NCBI GenBank assembly: GCA_025699025.1 | Contig: JAILWJ010000003.1 | Location: 216,192 to 280,191, forward strand | DNA length: 64,000 nucleotides | Reading direction: 5' to 3' | From: Nitrosarchaeum sp. | GTDB taxonomy: Archaea > Thermoproteota > Nitrososphaeria > Nitrososphaerales > Nitrosopumilaceae | Shown: positions 1-8,647 of the stretch, in pieces | Numbering within the stretch: the stretch's first letter is position 1 | Layout of the letters: every line of letters starts with the position of its first letter | Made by a program: the position numbers and the translations under genes | The notes under the pieces: model-generated | What the model was told of the DNA's origin: nothing | The model's input: only the letters and a program-made list of their open reading frames with translations | Database searches by the model: none

Positions 1-14
1 TCATTTTATTCCCA

Positions 15-30
15 ACATTTTCTAAAATGT
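15..30. terminator. Small hairpin after the envelope gene cluster
   Basis: A perfect inverted repeat (ACATTTT, 2-nt loop, AAAATGT) lies just beyond the end of the last minus-strand gene of the cluster. It may end the transcript. The stem is AT-rich and short, so this is weak. Confidence 0.25.
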
Positions 31-41
31 ATTTTGGATTG

Positions 42-371
42 TCAATTTCTTCTTTTATCCCAAACTACAACAAATCCGATAATCACGAACGGCAGAACAA
101 TCATGCTTGTCACAAATGGCAGATTGTTCATAATTTGATCTGCAAGTGCAGGAACTTCCATTCCATCGGGCGTACCTGTCCATGAACCAACATCACTGCC
201 ATTATCCCATATGTGTGGACTAGACACTACAGGTCGCGTCAAAAGTACCATTTCGCGCCACACAATACAGTCAGAATTTGTACTATTACATACCTGCAAG
301 ATTGGAATCAATGCAAAATAAAACGTAACAAACGAACCTATAACTAGTAAGATTTTGTATCTAGTTTTCAT
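42..371 (-). CDS. Small membrane protein of the MKTR-anchor group
   Basis: A 109-residue protein of unknown function. It starts MKTRYKILL, with a hydrophobic segment at about residues 7-27, a polar outer loop with two Cys at about 28-80, and a second hydrophobic segment at about 85-103 followed by a basic end (WDKRRN). It is probably a two-pass membrane protein with an extracytoplasmic loop. It is the last gene of a minus-strand run of nine genes and shares its MKTR start with several of the others. I recognise no domain. Confidence 0.6.
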   Translation of the reverse strand: MKTRYKILLVIGSFVTFYFALIPILQVCNSTNSDCIVWREMVLLTRPVVSSPHIWDNGSDVGSWTGTPDGMEVPALADQIMNNLPFVTSMIVLPFVIIGFVVVWDKRRN

Positions 372-377
372 TTTATC

Positions 378-683
378 CTAAGAACCTCGTGAAAAGATAA
401 ACAAAATCCACACTACAACAAAAAATGGGCCAGTTAAGCAGATCACATACAGTGGGGGAAATCTAGACACAAACCGTCCAATCACAAAAGATATTCCAAC
501 AAGGGATGTTGGAATACCCACTAGAACTGCACTCATGTTGTAAAGTGCAAGATTGGGAATAGGCCTCATTTCATTTGGTTCCATGTTTGCACGTTCGAGT
601 TCAATAATCGATATTGCAGTGCCAAATACTATCAAACCAGATACAATCAAAACAATTCCCATTACCAAGAGTCTAGTTTTCAT
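378..683 (-). CDS. Small multi-pass membrane protein of the MKTR-anchor group
   Basis: A 101-residue hydrophobic protein starting MKTRLLVMGIVLIVSG. Three hydrophobic stretches are visible (about residues 5-27, 50-70 and 75-97). It overlaps the upstream gene by 4 bases, so the two are probably translationally coupled. No family is recognised. The N-terminal 15 residues closely resemble those of the neighbouring genes. Confidence 0.6.
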   Translation of the reverse strand: MKTRLLVMGIVLIVSGLIVFGTAISIIELERANMEPNEMRPIPNLALYNMSAVLVGIPTSLVGISFVIGRFVSRFPPLYVICLTGPFFVVVWILFIFSRGS

Positions 684-1831
684 TTTCTAATCCTCCATAC
701 AATGAAAACCACCAAAACTCCAATCCCCATAACAACATATGGCCAAAAAACAACAAAAAACATTCCAAACAGCATAGAAAGACCACCGTCATCTATCGTA
801 CAAGGAACTATGCTTCCATCGTCTTTTTGATACCAGCACTCACTTGTATTCTCACGTTTGTCTAATTGTTCAGCTAATTCAGACTCGCCAACTATTCTTG
901 AAAAACCACGATTTTCTTTGTGTTGTGCATATACGGCATCCTCTACTAAAAGTCTAGTTCCACTTGATTTATCAACAGGTGAGAAAAACACTGTTCCTTG
1001 GAATGCTCCAGTATCCATACCAGTCTCAGTGATTCTTAGCTGTATGCCTTTGTGATCAGTGTCTGAAAAAACATGAATGTCAAAATAATCCATTTTCTCA
1101 TTGTCAAGATTCATGTCTTTATCAGTTACATGAACAATACCGGTATCATTTGCAAGATAGTTGGATTTGTCCCACTTTACCTTTATTCCATCATCAATTG
1201 GTGCAAGCCACTTGTCACAAAGAAAATCGTTTCTGTGATTTTCAAAGCTGGAGATTTTTTGCGAGTCCACCCATTTGGCCATTCTGTAATGTTTCATGCC
1301 ATCAGCTACAAACTCGGTGCAGATTATTGCAGGTAATTGCAATCTGCCATCCACGCTATCCCAATTTCTATCTGACATTTTCCAGTCCTCATAATTTGTC
1401 TCAATGTTTCTAGCAAAATTTTCCATGATGGATGTTTCAGTCAATGGCTCAGAGCTTCCCATAAAGGCATCAAAGCAAGGTTGTGGCAGAATTGTTGCAG
1501 CGCAGCCAGCATATGCATATTTTATTTCCAAACCGCCTGCAACATCTAAAAAGATTGGTTCTATGAAACTAGTGTAAAGAGATTCCATAAATCCAGGGAC
1601 CCCATGTTCAGTTGTTTGCCAAGTGCATGTTATCAAATCAAAAGAATGAGTGTGATTGTACAATCCAATTGAAGGAACTATCTGATTATCTTCAGGAGGA
1701 ACACAGTTTTGTACCCATTCTGATTTTTTTATCTCTTGGTCTTGCAATGACAAATAATATTGATCAGATGCCAACAAAGATGCCAGTATTGCAGTAATTA
1801 TTCCAGTTATTGTCAAGAGTTTAGTTTTCAT
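680..1831 (-). CDS. Membrane-anchored extracytoplasmic protein with one THxFD...CxW motif
   Basis: A 383-residue protein with an N-terminal anchor (MKTKLLTITGIITAILASLL), a large extracytoplasmic part, and a C-terminal hydrophobic segment (about 355-378) ending in basic residues, so it is held at both ends. Near residues 45-72 it has a Cys-bounded motif, NHTHSFDLITCTW, matching the motif repeated three times in the upstream gene. The region around 220-300 (TDKDMNLD, TETGMDTGAFQGTVFF) looks like the beta-sandwich repeats of archaeal surface proteins. No enzyme motif is seen, and its role is unknown. Confidence 0.6.
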   Translation of the reverse strand: MKTKLLTITGIITAILASLLASDQYYLSLQDQEIKKSEWVQNCVPPEDNQIVPSIGLYNHTHSFDLITCTWQTTEHGVPGFMESLYTSFIEPIFLDVAGGLEIKYAYAGCAATILPQPCFDAFMGSSEPLTETSIMENFARNIETNYEDWKMSDRNWDSVDGRLQLPAIICTEFVADGMKHYRMAKWVDSQKISSFENHRNDFLCDKWLAPIDDGIKVKWDKSNYLANDTGIVHVTDKDMNLDNEKMDYFDIHVFSDTDHKGIQLRITETGMDTGAFQGTVFFSPVDKSSGTRLLVEDAVYAQHKENRGFSRIVGESELAEQLDKRENTSECWYQKDDGSIVPCTIDDGGLSMLFGMFFVVFWPYVVMGIGVLVVFIVWRIRK

Positions 1832-1838
1832 TTTTTAT

Positions 1839-2972
1839 TCACTGAAGAGATTCTGCAACTTTGATTAATTCATGTAATGGTAAAGTCGTTTCAAGCATGT
1901 AACTAACTCCGTTATCATCGATGAATTTGATTTTTGTTGTAGTCGATGTGGATTCCTGAATTATTCTGTCAGTAAAGTTTGCAGTCTGCATACCACAATC
2001 AGGACATGAATCTACTGCATATGCCAACATGCCGTTAATTGTAATTAGTTGAGGATTAAGTGAAGGATTCCCTTCCATTACGCTATCGTACGTTTCTCTA
2101 ATACGCTGTTCTGCAGAACCGTATGTGTGGAACTCTTTCTCACCAACAAAATTTCTTTCATCTATCTGATAAATGAAAATTGCACCATGACTCACCAATT
2201 CATGTATCTGCCAGTTGGCTGGAAACTCTTGATTGTAATACACAATGTAGGATTCAAAAGGCATTCCTGATCGTGAACACACATAGGAATACCCATCAGG
2301 CAGATAAGACGGAGTTTGAAAAAATGGTGCAGTCTGTTTGCTCTGTTCTATCGTCATGCAGTTTGGATCTATGATCTGTGATTGCTCTGGTTTTTCTTTT
2401 GGGCAAAATTGCGGACATCCTTTAGAGTTTAAAAAATCATATTCAGGATCTACTTTCCACAAACAGCTATCTGAATCAAAGTAATGTGTACCATTACTCC
2501 AATCCTCATCAGCTACCCATTTCTCAACATATGGAATGCACAGATTATTTCCAGTTGGGTATGGCTTGTGTGGTTTCCATTCACACGTATCAGTGTCAAT
2601 CGAGTGAGTCTCGTTGGAATAATTGTAAAAGCCATATTTGACACCAGATATATCATTGCACCAATCCAAGACTTGTTTTAACTCATTTCTGTGTATTTCA
2701 AATATCGGATCACCAAATGATCCTTGCTCAATAGTCTCCCATTTACAATCAACAGTATCTATTCTATGTGTGTCATTAAAATATGCAAGACCAGCAATAT
2801 CAATCAGATCTTTTTGATCAATACAATGACTCAATATCGCTTCTAGCTGTTGTAAAGAGCCATCATAAACAACATTTTCATTTGCATTAAAAGACATCAC
2901 AGTTATCACAGATACAATACCAACTAAGACGAATGCAACTATTCCAATCATTATCAAAAGTCTAGTTTTCAT
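1839..2972 (-). CDS. Membrane-anchored protein with three CxW repeats
   Basis: I place the start at the ATG at 2972 (MKTRLLIMIGIVAFVL), matching the starts of the sister genes; the longer frame to 3032 runs into the upstream gene. The product is 377 residues: one N-terminal membrane segment and an extracytoplasmic part. The first half holds three copies of a repeat of the form N-x-T-H-x-[I/F]-D-x3-C-x-W, preceded by another Cys: NDTHRIDTVDCKW, NETHSIDTDTCEW and NGTHYFDSDSCLW. The second half has a CPDC pair. The repeats may bind ligand or form disulfides. It overlaps the upstream gene by 11 bases. Confidence 0.6.
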   Translation of the reverse strand: MKTRLLIMIGIVAFVLVGIVSVITVMSFNANENVVYDGSLQQLEAILSHCIDQKDLIDIAGLAYFNDTHRIDTVDCKWETIEQGSFGDPIFEIHRNELKQVLDWCNDISGVKYGFYNYSNETHSIDTDTCEWKPHKPYPTGNNLCIPYVEKWVADEDWSNGTHYFDSDSCLWKVDPEYDFLNSKGCPQFCPKEKPEQSQIIDPNCMTIEQSKQTAPFFQTPSYLPDGYSYVCSRSGMPFESYIVYYNQEFPANWQIHELVSHGAIFIYQIDERNFVGEKEFHTYGSAEQRIRETYDSVMEGNPSLNPQLITINGMLAYAVDSCPDCGMQTANFTDRIIQESTSTTTKIKFIDDNGVSYMLETTLPLHELIKVAESLQ

Positions 2973-3375
2973 AAGCTCCGCACCTTTTACATCGATAACG
3001 ACCCATATCAGAGTCCTGTTCTTCAAATACAAACTCCTCAGATCCGCAGGTCTTGCACTTCCTTGGGTTGTACTCTATGTCCTCAAATTCCTTTTTCCTT
3101 TTCAGATATTCCTCCTTTGAGATTTTCTCCTCGATGTACTTTTTCTCTAGTATACGCAATGCCTCGTCGTTTTGTCTCTTCTCTTTTTCGTCTATTGGAT
3201 CAACGCGTCTGTAGTTTAGAACAGAGTCTTTTGGATGGGATGGGTGACTTTTTGCATACCAAAGAATTATTCCAACAAATAACAATCCCAGCACAATCCC
3301 GTACGGAAATGGAACAACTGTTTGCAGTCCAAAAAATACTGCAACTGACAAAATAATTGCAACTGGCAGCCTCAT
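2962..3375 (-). CDS. Membrane protein with SHOCT-like segment and zinc ribbon
   Basis: A 137-residue protein. Two hydrophobic segments fill residues 3-42. A charged helical segment follows, with EALRILEKKYIEEKISKEEY near 70-90, which matches the SHOCT short C-terminal domain pattern. The tail is a zinc ribbon (CKTC...CKRC, about 107-133). The SHOCT and zinc-ribbon parts should face the cytoplasm. It lies in the envelope-protein run and overlaps the next gene by 11 bases. It lacks the MKTR start. Its function is unknown, perhaps adaptor or regulatory. Confidence 0.6.
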   Translation of the reverse strand: MRLPVAIILSVAVFFGLQTVVPFPYGIVLGLLFVGIILWYAKSHPSHPKDSVLNYRRVDPIDEKEKRQNDEALRILEKKYIEEKISKEEYLKRKKEFEDIEYNPRKCKTCGSEEFVFEEQDSDMGRYRCKRCGAYEN

Positions 3376-3378
3376 CTT

Positions 3379-4410
3379 CTACTCCATGGTACTTGAGACA
3401 AGAAACATGTCATCAACATCATACTCTGAAAAAAAGTTCCTGACAATGTCATGCAGAATAAACTCTTTGTTTTGTCCCTCAATTGTAAAGTGCTTGGAGC
3501 CGTCTTTGAATTCAAACACATAGTTTTGTTGGTAATCTTTTGAATCACTTATCTTGATTATGGTACTGCCAATCTGCCAAAACTCTTTGTTTGGTTCTGC
3601 AAAGTCATAGTCTGAGCCATATCTTGCATGATCAATTGTCATGGTGATGTATCCAGACTTGCTTTGAAAATCAAGATGCCGTACAGTAGTACGATATTTT
3701 TCAGGAGATATCTCAGAGAGCAGATATCCGGCAAAATCTACTGGAATGGCAGGATATTCTGGATAGTGTTTTGCAAACGACTGTACCAAGAATTCAGAGC
3801 CTTGGCGGAGTTTGGTCATTGTCATATCACGGCCATACCCAATCACGCCGTTTTCATCCTTGGAAAATGTTGGTGGCTCTACATACAGCATGCCATTTTT
3901 ATCCATTGACAGGTCAAGATATGGCAGTGCAGTCATTGCAGTGCTGCGATGTATGGCACCGTATGTCAGCGCGCCGTCAATCACCCTATACATTCCACCC
4001 TGGCAGGGATTCTCTATTCTTTGCCGTCCCTCATCTCCCCAGTACTTTACAATGCAAGGGTCATCAAGGGACTTTGCGCTGTATGCCCTAAATGCTGACG
4101 TGTTGTTTTCAGCCCCTCCCATCCACTCTGGAAGTCGAATCAGCATGAACAGTTTGTATTTGTCTTTTGTTTCAGAGGGATCTGGATAATAGAAAAACTC
4201 TGCAGTATTTGGCTGCATTGTTTTGTACGAATGCGGCATTTCGGGAATTGTTGTTGAATTTGAGACAAGCGGAGCAAGGCAATAATCCCCTTTTCTCATA
4301 CCTCCACTATCACGGCATATCGTGTCAAGTGATGCAGAATCTATTGCAACTATTGAAACAACTGCCAAGACAGCAATTGACGAAATAATTATTAAAACTC
4401 TGGGTTTCAT
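3379..4410 (-). CDS. Exported protein with N-terminal anchor, unknown function
   Basis: A 343-residue protein starting MKPRVLIIISSIAVLAVVSIVA, a signal anchor or signal peptide. The rest is polar with scattered Cys (about residues 32, 43, 119 and 136) and no second membrane segment, so it is probably extracytoplasmic. It lies 3 bases after the next gene on the minus strand and reads as part of the same operon. I recognise no domain. Confidence 0.55.
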   Translation of the reverse strand: MKPRVLIIISSIAVLAVVSIVAIDSASLDTICRDSGGMRKGDYCLAPLVSNSTTIPEMPHSYKTMQPNTAEFFYYPDPSETKDKYKLFMLIRLPEWMGGAENNTSAFRAYSAKSLDDPCIVKYWGDEGRQRIENPCQGGMYRVIDGALTYGAIHRSTAMTALPYLDLSMDKNGMLYVEPPTFSKDENGVIGYGRDMTMTKLRQGSEFLVQSFAKHYPEYPAIPVDFAGYLLSEISPEKYRTTVRHLDFQSKSGYITMTIDHARYGSDYDFAEPNKEFWQIGSTIIKISDSKDYQQNYVFEFKDGSKHFTIEGQNKEFILHDIVRNFFSEYDVDDMFLVSSTME

Positions 4411-4413
4411 TTT

Positions 4414-4806
4414 CTAGTCATATTCTCCACAAACATTGTTTTTGATAATTTCAGGAGTAGGTTCTTCAAAGTAAAATATTTCCACAGGTTCCTCAGAGGA
4501 GATGATTCTCTCGCATTTGTAAGTAATTTTTTGCCCATCCATTTCATCACTAAATGTCAATGAAGCATATCTTGCATTTTTGAACCAAGTAAAACTGATA
4601 TGATCTTCAAACAGCGTACCGGACATTTCAGTCATTCCACTTTGAGGATAGCTTTCATGGAATTGTTTTACCAATTCATTGGATTGGTAATCAATGATTT
4701 GTTGATGGTTAAGCGGGGCTACAACAAACATCAAAAAACCAGTTAGCACAAAAAAAGACAAGACAACTCCAACAATTCCAGTGATGATCAGTGATTTAAT
4801 TTTCAT
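4414..4806 (-). CDS. Small anchored extracytoplasmic protein
   Basis: A 130-residue protein with an N-terminal hydrophobic anchor (MKIKSLIITGIVGVVLSFFV) and a soluble outer part with two Cys near the C-terminus (YKCERI and NVCGEYD). The start sequence is a variant of the MKTR start of its neighbours. No function can be assigned. Confidence 0.55.
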   Translation of the reverse strand: MKIKSLIITGIVGVVLSFFVLTGFLMFVVAPLNHQQIIDYQSNELVKQFHESYPQSGMTEMSGTLFEDHISFTWFKNARYASLTFSDEMDGQKITYKCERIISSEEPVEIFYFEEPTPEIIKNNVCGEYD

Positions 4807-4829
4807 TTTCTTTACTTTATCCTCAATTT

Positions 4830-6260
4830 CTATCGTCCATCAATGACAATCTCCACGTCAAACGGGATTAGTTGGTGAGCCCTTTTCAGATAGTATTCTT
4901 CAGCATCAGGAACCATTGCAACTATGGCAGGATCCAGATTTATTTTCAAAACTTTTTCTGCATTGCCTGCACCAGAGGAAACAATCGGAATGTCACTGTT
5001 GTGAAGCATTTTTTGTGCGATTCGAGCCCTGTCATCTCTTGAAAAGCCATCAATATCATCAGACAGTACAATGATGTCTCCGCCTGCATGTGTTTGCCAC
5101 CAAAGCGGATTCTCCAGATTGGGTGCTTTTCTTGCATCCCACTCTATCAGTCCTGAGATATCAAACGTCATAGTAGCGCTCTGAAACGGCAAAACTGTTG
5201 GGCCTATCCAAGCCAAAGTGTCTTCTTCGCCTATTCTGCCACTCCCACTGTCCTGAATTCGGATTACATCTGGGGTATTGTTGAAAAATTCTACTGTACC
5301 ATCATCAGCATGAATCACAAGCGTGGATGGTTCCTGTCGTGCCTTGTTGCCATCCTCGGGAAGAATTGTAACTAGCTGCGGCTTGTCAAGTAGGGATTCC
5401 ATTGGAAGATTCTCTGCAGTGTCAGGAAACTGCAGCTGTGTTGTGCGGTAGTAGCTGACTTGGTTTGCAAATGTGCCGCCTTGAAGTCTGTAATAATTTC
5501 CATCAGTTGCATAAACTACGGCACTAAAGCCGATGTGGGGAGGCAATGAGGTAAGCATTCCGCCACTAAAGACTTCAAAGTCATCATTTGCGTTTACTAT
5601 TCCCAGATTGTTCATCTGATACTGCATCTCATTTTTTATCAACAGTCTTCCCAGTTCAGTGTAAAAGTCATCACCATATTTTTGGTATCCAGAATCTAAT
5701 TCGTGTCTGTCTGTGTCGCTCCATTGCTGTATGTTCTTTGAGAGATATGTCTCATCAATGACTGGGATGGTTGTTTTGTATTTTAGAGGCTCGTGTTCAG
5801 GATTTACTATCTCAACAATACCGTCAGCAAAGGCAGTTGGTGTAGCGGGAGATTCAGGTTCTGATTTAGTGTCTATTTTGTCTTCTTGGATTAATGGCAA
5901 TCTCACATTATTAAGAAATTCAATACAGGCATCATAATCTTTTTCAGAGATGTTGTTTGGCAAGCTTGGCCATTCGATGTAAAACATTTCATGATATTCT
6001 GCATCAAGCAGGTTAGAGTATTGTGCAAGATGCTCAAGGATTGGCGTACTGCATCCGTGAATCCTCAATTCATCTAGCAAATAACAGCTTTTTACAGACT
6101 CTTTTGAGTCAAAACACAGAGAATTGCCATCAAGCAGTGAAGAAAGATGAGTTTTATTGCCATTTGTTGATTGAAAGTACTGATCATATCCAAACATGGT
6201 GACTGATATTGCAAAAACGGCAAAAATGGACAACATAGTAATAAGATTTCTAGTTTTCAT
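4830..6260 (-). CDS. Membrane-anchored exported protein; intact paralogue of the island pseudogene
   Basis: A 476-residue protein starting MKTRNLITMLSIFAVFAISV, a typical anchor of this cluster, with an extracytoplasmic body. Residues from about 235 to the end align well by eye with the broken gene at 45.1-45.9 kb: EWDARKAP.LENPLWW, GDI.VL.DD.D and the C-terminal QLIPFDVEIV are shared. The WIGP...IEWDARKAP region could be a cupredoxin-like beta fold, but I see no complete copper-ligand set. The N-terminal third has four Cys. Function unknown. Confidence 0.6.
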   Translation of the reverse strand: MKTRNLITMLSIFAVFAISVTMFGYDQYFQSTNGNKTHLSSLLDGNSLCFDSKESVKSCYLLDELRIHGCSTPILEHLAQYSNLLDAEYHEMFYIEWPSLPNNISEKDYDACIEFLNNVRLPLIQEDKIDTKSEPESPATPTAFADGIVEIVNPEHEPLKYKTTIPVIDETYLSKNIQQWSDTDRHELDSGYQKYGDDFYTELGRLLIKNEMQYQMNNLGIVNANDDFEVFSGGMLTSLPPHIGFSAVVYATDGNYYRLQGGTFANQVSYYRTTQLQFPDTAENLPMESLLDKPQLVTILPEDGNKARQEPSTLVIHADDGTVEFFNNTPDVIRIQDSGSGRIGEEDTLAWIGPTVLPFQSATMTFDISGLIEWDARKAPNLENPLWWQTHAGGDIIVLSDDIDGFSRDDRARIAQKMLHNSDIPIVSSGAGNAEKVLKINLDPAIVAMVPDAEEYYLKRAHQLIPFDVEIVIDGR

Positions 6261-6265
6261 TTTCT

Positions 6266-8233
6266 TTACTCAATAACCTCAAATGTTTTGCTTGTGCTGG
6301 TTGGAAAATACTGGTTTGGTCGCTCAAATGTTACTGTTACAGTGTACGTGCCGGACTTTTGTATGGGATAATTTCCAATAGTTCCCTTTCTTTCCAAGTG
6401 ATTTATCTCAAATTCAGCCATGTGCTGTTCTGCGGCGCACAATACCTCTGCGCCCATAGATATGGTATTGCCGTTCTCATCAGGATATTTTACATCATAG
6501 TTTGCGCATCCGTATCCATATCCTGAGATAATAAAGTAAAATGAAAATTCCTCCCCCACCACATATTTGTCTTTTAATCCGAGAATTTCTATTTCATAAT
6601 GCTCCTGTTTTTTATCTTCAACTCTCAATGGGGTTGGAGTGATATAGTTGCCTTTTGAATACACAATGTCAATTTCATCTCCTACATATTTTCGCACAAG
6701 TTGATCCATTTCTTCTAGGGTTTTTGCGGTGAATTTTTCTTCCAGTACTCCTATTTCTAGAGCAACTGGGTTTCCAACATATTGTTCATCAAGAGAATAT
6801 GCATTGTTTCCTATTGAGAAAGACATTCCAGTCATAGGATGCAGACCTTTTGCCCCAACATCATCAAATGCTATTTCAAGCTGGTCGCGTTTGTTGGTCA
6901 GATGCCCTAGCAGATCATCATTCTGCAAATCAACTCCGGTTCCACGAAACAAGACTGGACTGTATTTGAGAATGTTTGCATCTTGGGTTTCATGTTCTTT
7001 TGTGGTTTCTTTGCAATCATGTCTTGCCAGTTGAAATGGAATATCTTCCTGTGCAAGCTCAAACCTGTGGGTGTTTTGGAAATAGCAGTGAAAATCAATG
7101 TGATCAAGTGTATGGTTTTCATCAAAGAACATGTTCATTCTGGCCATATAGCCATCCTCGCTTCCTGCAAAGTATGACACATGGTCTTCTCTTACTGATT
7201 TTTCTGCACCATCATACACTGCATAAAACTCCCTTACCTCTGGTGAGTTTTGGAACATCTGAGTCATTTCGTTTTTGTCATACTTTGTGTCTGTCCATCC
7301 GCGCTTGATCAGTTTTGAGATGCTTTGCAATTCTACACATGCAGGAGAGCCGTCATACTTTTGGAGCAAAATCAATCCCTCATTGCATTTTACAGAGGTA
7401 GATTTCATTCCGTTATCTATCTGGTTTCTAGGCGGAAGGTATGGTTTGTCAAATCCTTCCACAACTCCACAGTATTGTGCAGGAGATGGAGATGGAAGTA
7501 TTATTGTACCTGAGATTTGAATTCTGTGAAACCCTTCTTCAAGTTCTACGCTAACAGAATTGCCAATGTCTGATTCAGCAATATTGTATATTGGAGATTC
7601 TTCTCTGTTATCCATCACAATAAAATCCCCACTTGGGATACAATCAGTACTGGGAAGAGAGTATACCATCTCTATTGGTATGTCTACTTCAAAGATTGCA
7701 TCAGAGGAAGCATCAAGCAATGCAAAGACAGAATTTTCTTTCTCACATATCCCGTAAACCTTTCCAGCAGATATGCTGTGTTTTAAATTTACAAAATCAC
7801 AGTTATTGGGGTAAAAATTGTCCATGGTTATGTTGTCAGACTTTATCAGATTCATAATCTCTGTAAAATTTCCAATTGTGTTGACGACTGTTACATCAAT
7901 TGCGCCATCACTGTATTTGTAGTGATATTCCACTGGAATATAGCATCCTTTTTCATCTGTATTAAAATGCAGTTCCAGAGTCTCTTTTACTGAATCATGC
8001 TCTGCATAAAGCACAAATTGGTTTTTTGGGTTTTCAGAGTCATCAGCAGAGATGGTTTTTGTAGAGTTTGGATGCTGTTTTAGAAATTCCTTGACTGCGA
8101 GGTCTTTTGCAAATTTGTCAGGTAATGGAGTCATTGTATCGCCAAATGTGCAGTCAGGTACTTGTTGGGCCAATGAAATCGGAATGATAGCAGGCAAGAG
8201 CATCAGAGCAAATAAAATTACAAAATACCTCAT
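6266..8233 (-). CDS. Secreted protein with C-terminal Ig-like domain
   Basis: A 655-residue protein and the first gene of the minus-strand envelope run. A clear signal peptide (MRYFVILFALMLLPAIIPISLAQQ) is probably cleaved near residue 22. The mature part has many Cys and no further membrane segment. The last 110 residues (LKDKYVVGEEFSFYFIISGY ... GTYTVTVTFERPNQYF) look like a beta-sandwich of the kind common in archaeal surface proteins. It probably sits at or outside the S-layer. The gap to the next operon is 108 bases. No enzyme family is recognised. Confidence 0.6.
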   Translation of the reverse strand: MRYFVILFALMLLPAIIPISLAQQVPDCTFGDTMTPLPDKFAKDLAVKEFLKQHPNSTKTISADDSENPKNQFVLYAEHDSVKETLELHFNTDEKGCYIPVEYHYKYSDGAIDVTVVNTIGNFTEIMNLIKSDNITMDNFYPNNCDFVNLKHSISAGKVYGICEKENSVFALLDASSDAIFEVDIPIEMVYSLPSTDCIPSGDFIVMDNREESPIYNIAESDIGNSVSVELEEGFHRIQISGTIILPSPSPAQYCGVVEGFDKPYLPPRNQIDNGMKSTSVKCNEGLILLQKYDGSPACVELQSISKLIKRGWTDTKYDKNEMTQMFQNSPEVREFYAVYDGAEKSVREDHVSYFAGSEDGYMARMNMFFDENHTLDHIDFHCYFQNTHRFELAQEDIPFQLARHDCKETTKEHETQDANILKYSPVLFRGTGVDLQNDDLLGHLTNKRDQLEIAFDDVGAKGLHPMTGMSFSIGNNAYSLDEQYVGNPVALEIGVLEEKFTAKTLEEMDQLVRKYVGDEIDIVYSKGNYITPTPLRVEDKKQEHYEIEILGLKDKYVVGEEFSFYFIISGYGYGCANYDVKYPDENGNTISMGAEVLCAAEQHMAEFEINHLERKGTIGNYPIQKSGTYTVTVTFERPNQYFPTSTSKTFEVIE

Positions 8234-8341
8234 ACAATATGAAATCTATAATCCATCATTGAAAAGTGCTTCGAATCACTAGTACTCAAAAAGGATTTGT
8301 ACAATTGATTCAACACTCTTGTACATACGGCCGAAGAGATC

Positions 8342-8647
8342 CTAGGAAAATTTTTCCATACGAATCACACCAATATCATTAACGTATGTTACTATGGCAT
8401 AATCTGAAAAGATAGTCCTTGCAATCTCTTCCAGTATACGGTATAATTTCTCTTCTTGCAATATCGCTTCTAGTTTGATGTTTTTTTCGTTTTGCAATCC
8501 TTGACCTCGAATCCCCTTAGAACCATTTCCGCGGACTTCGTAAAACGTGTATCCAGAGACATTGTTCTTTTCAAGAATTTCTATGATATTTTTTTGTGCA
8601 GGTGCCTCACAAACAATTGTCAACAGTTTGATGGCATAGAGTTTCAT
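8342..8647 (-). CDS. sbtB: PII-like regulatory protein (SbtB-like)
   Basis: A 101-residue protein with the size and ferredoxin-like pattern of PII-family signalling proteins: MKLYAIKLLTIVCEAP at the start, a loop with GYTFYEVRGNGSKGIRGQG corresponding to the T-loop, and a closing strand DYAIVTYVNDIGVIRM. It overlaps the end of the SbtA-type transporter gene by 4 bases. In cyanobacteria SbtB binds SbtA and adenine nucleotides and controls bicarbonate uptake, so the same role is inferred here. The C-terminal Cys pair of some SbtB proteins is absent. The family call rests on context plus fold pattern. Confidence 0.7.
   Translation of the reverse strand: MKLYAIKLLTIVCEAPAQKNIIEILEKNNVSGYTFYEVRGNGSKGIRGQGLQNEKNIKLEAILQEEKLYRILEEIARTIFSDYAIVTYVNDIGVIRMEKFS

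Noticed and set aside
2973-3032. Longer N-terminus for the 377-residue envelope protein
   Set aside because: The extra 20 residues overlap the zinc-ribbon end of the upstream gene and would bury the MKTR start shared by the sister genes.
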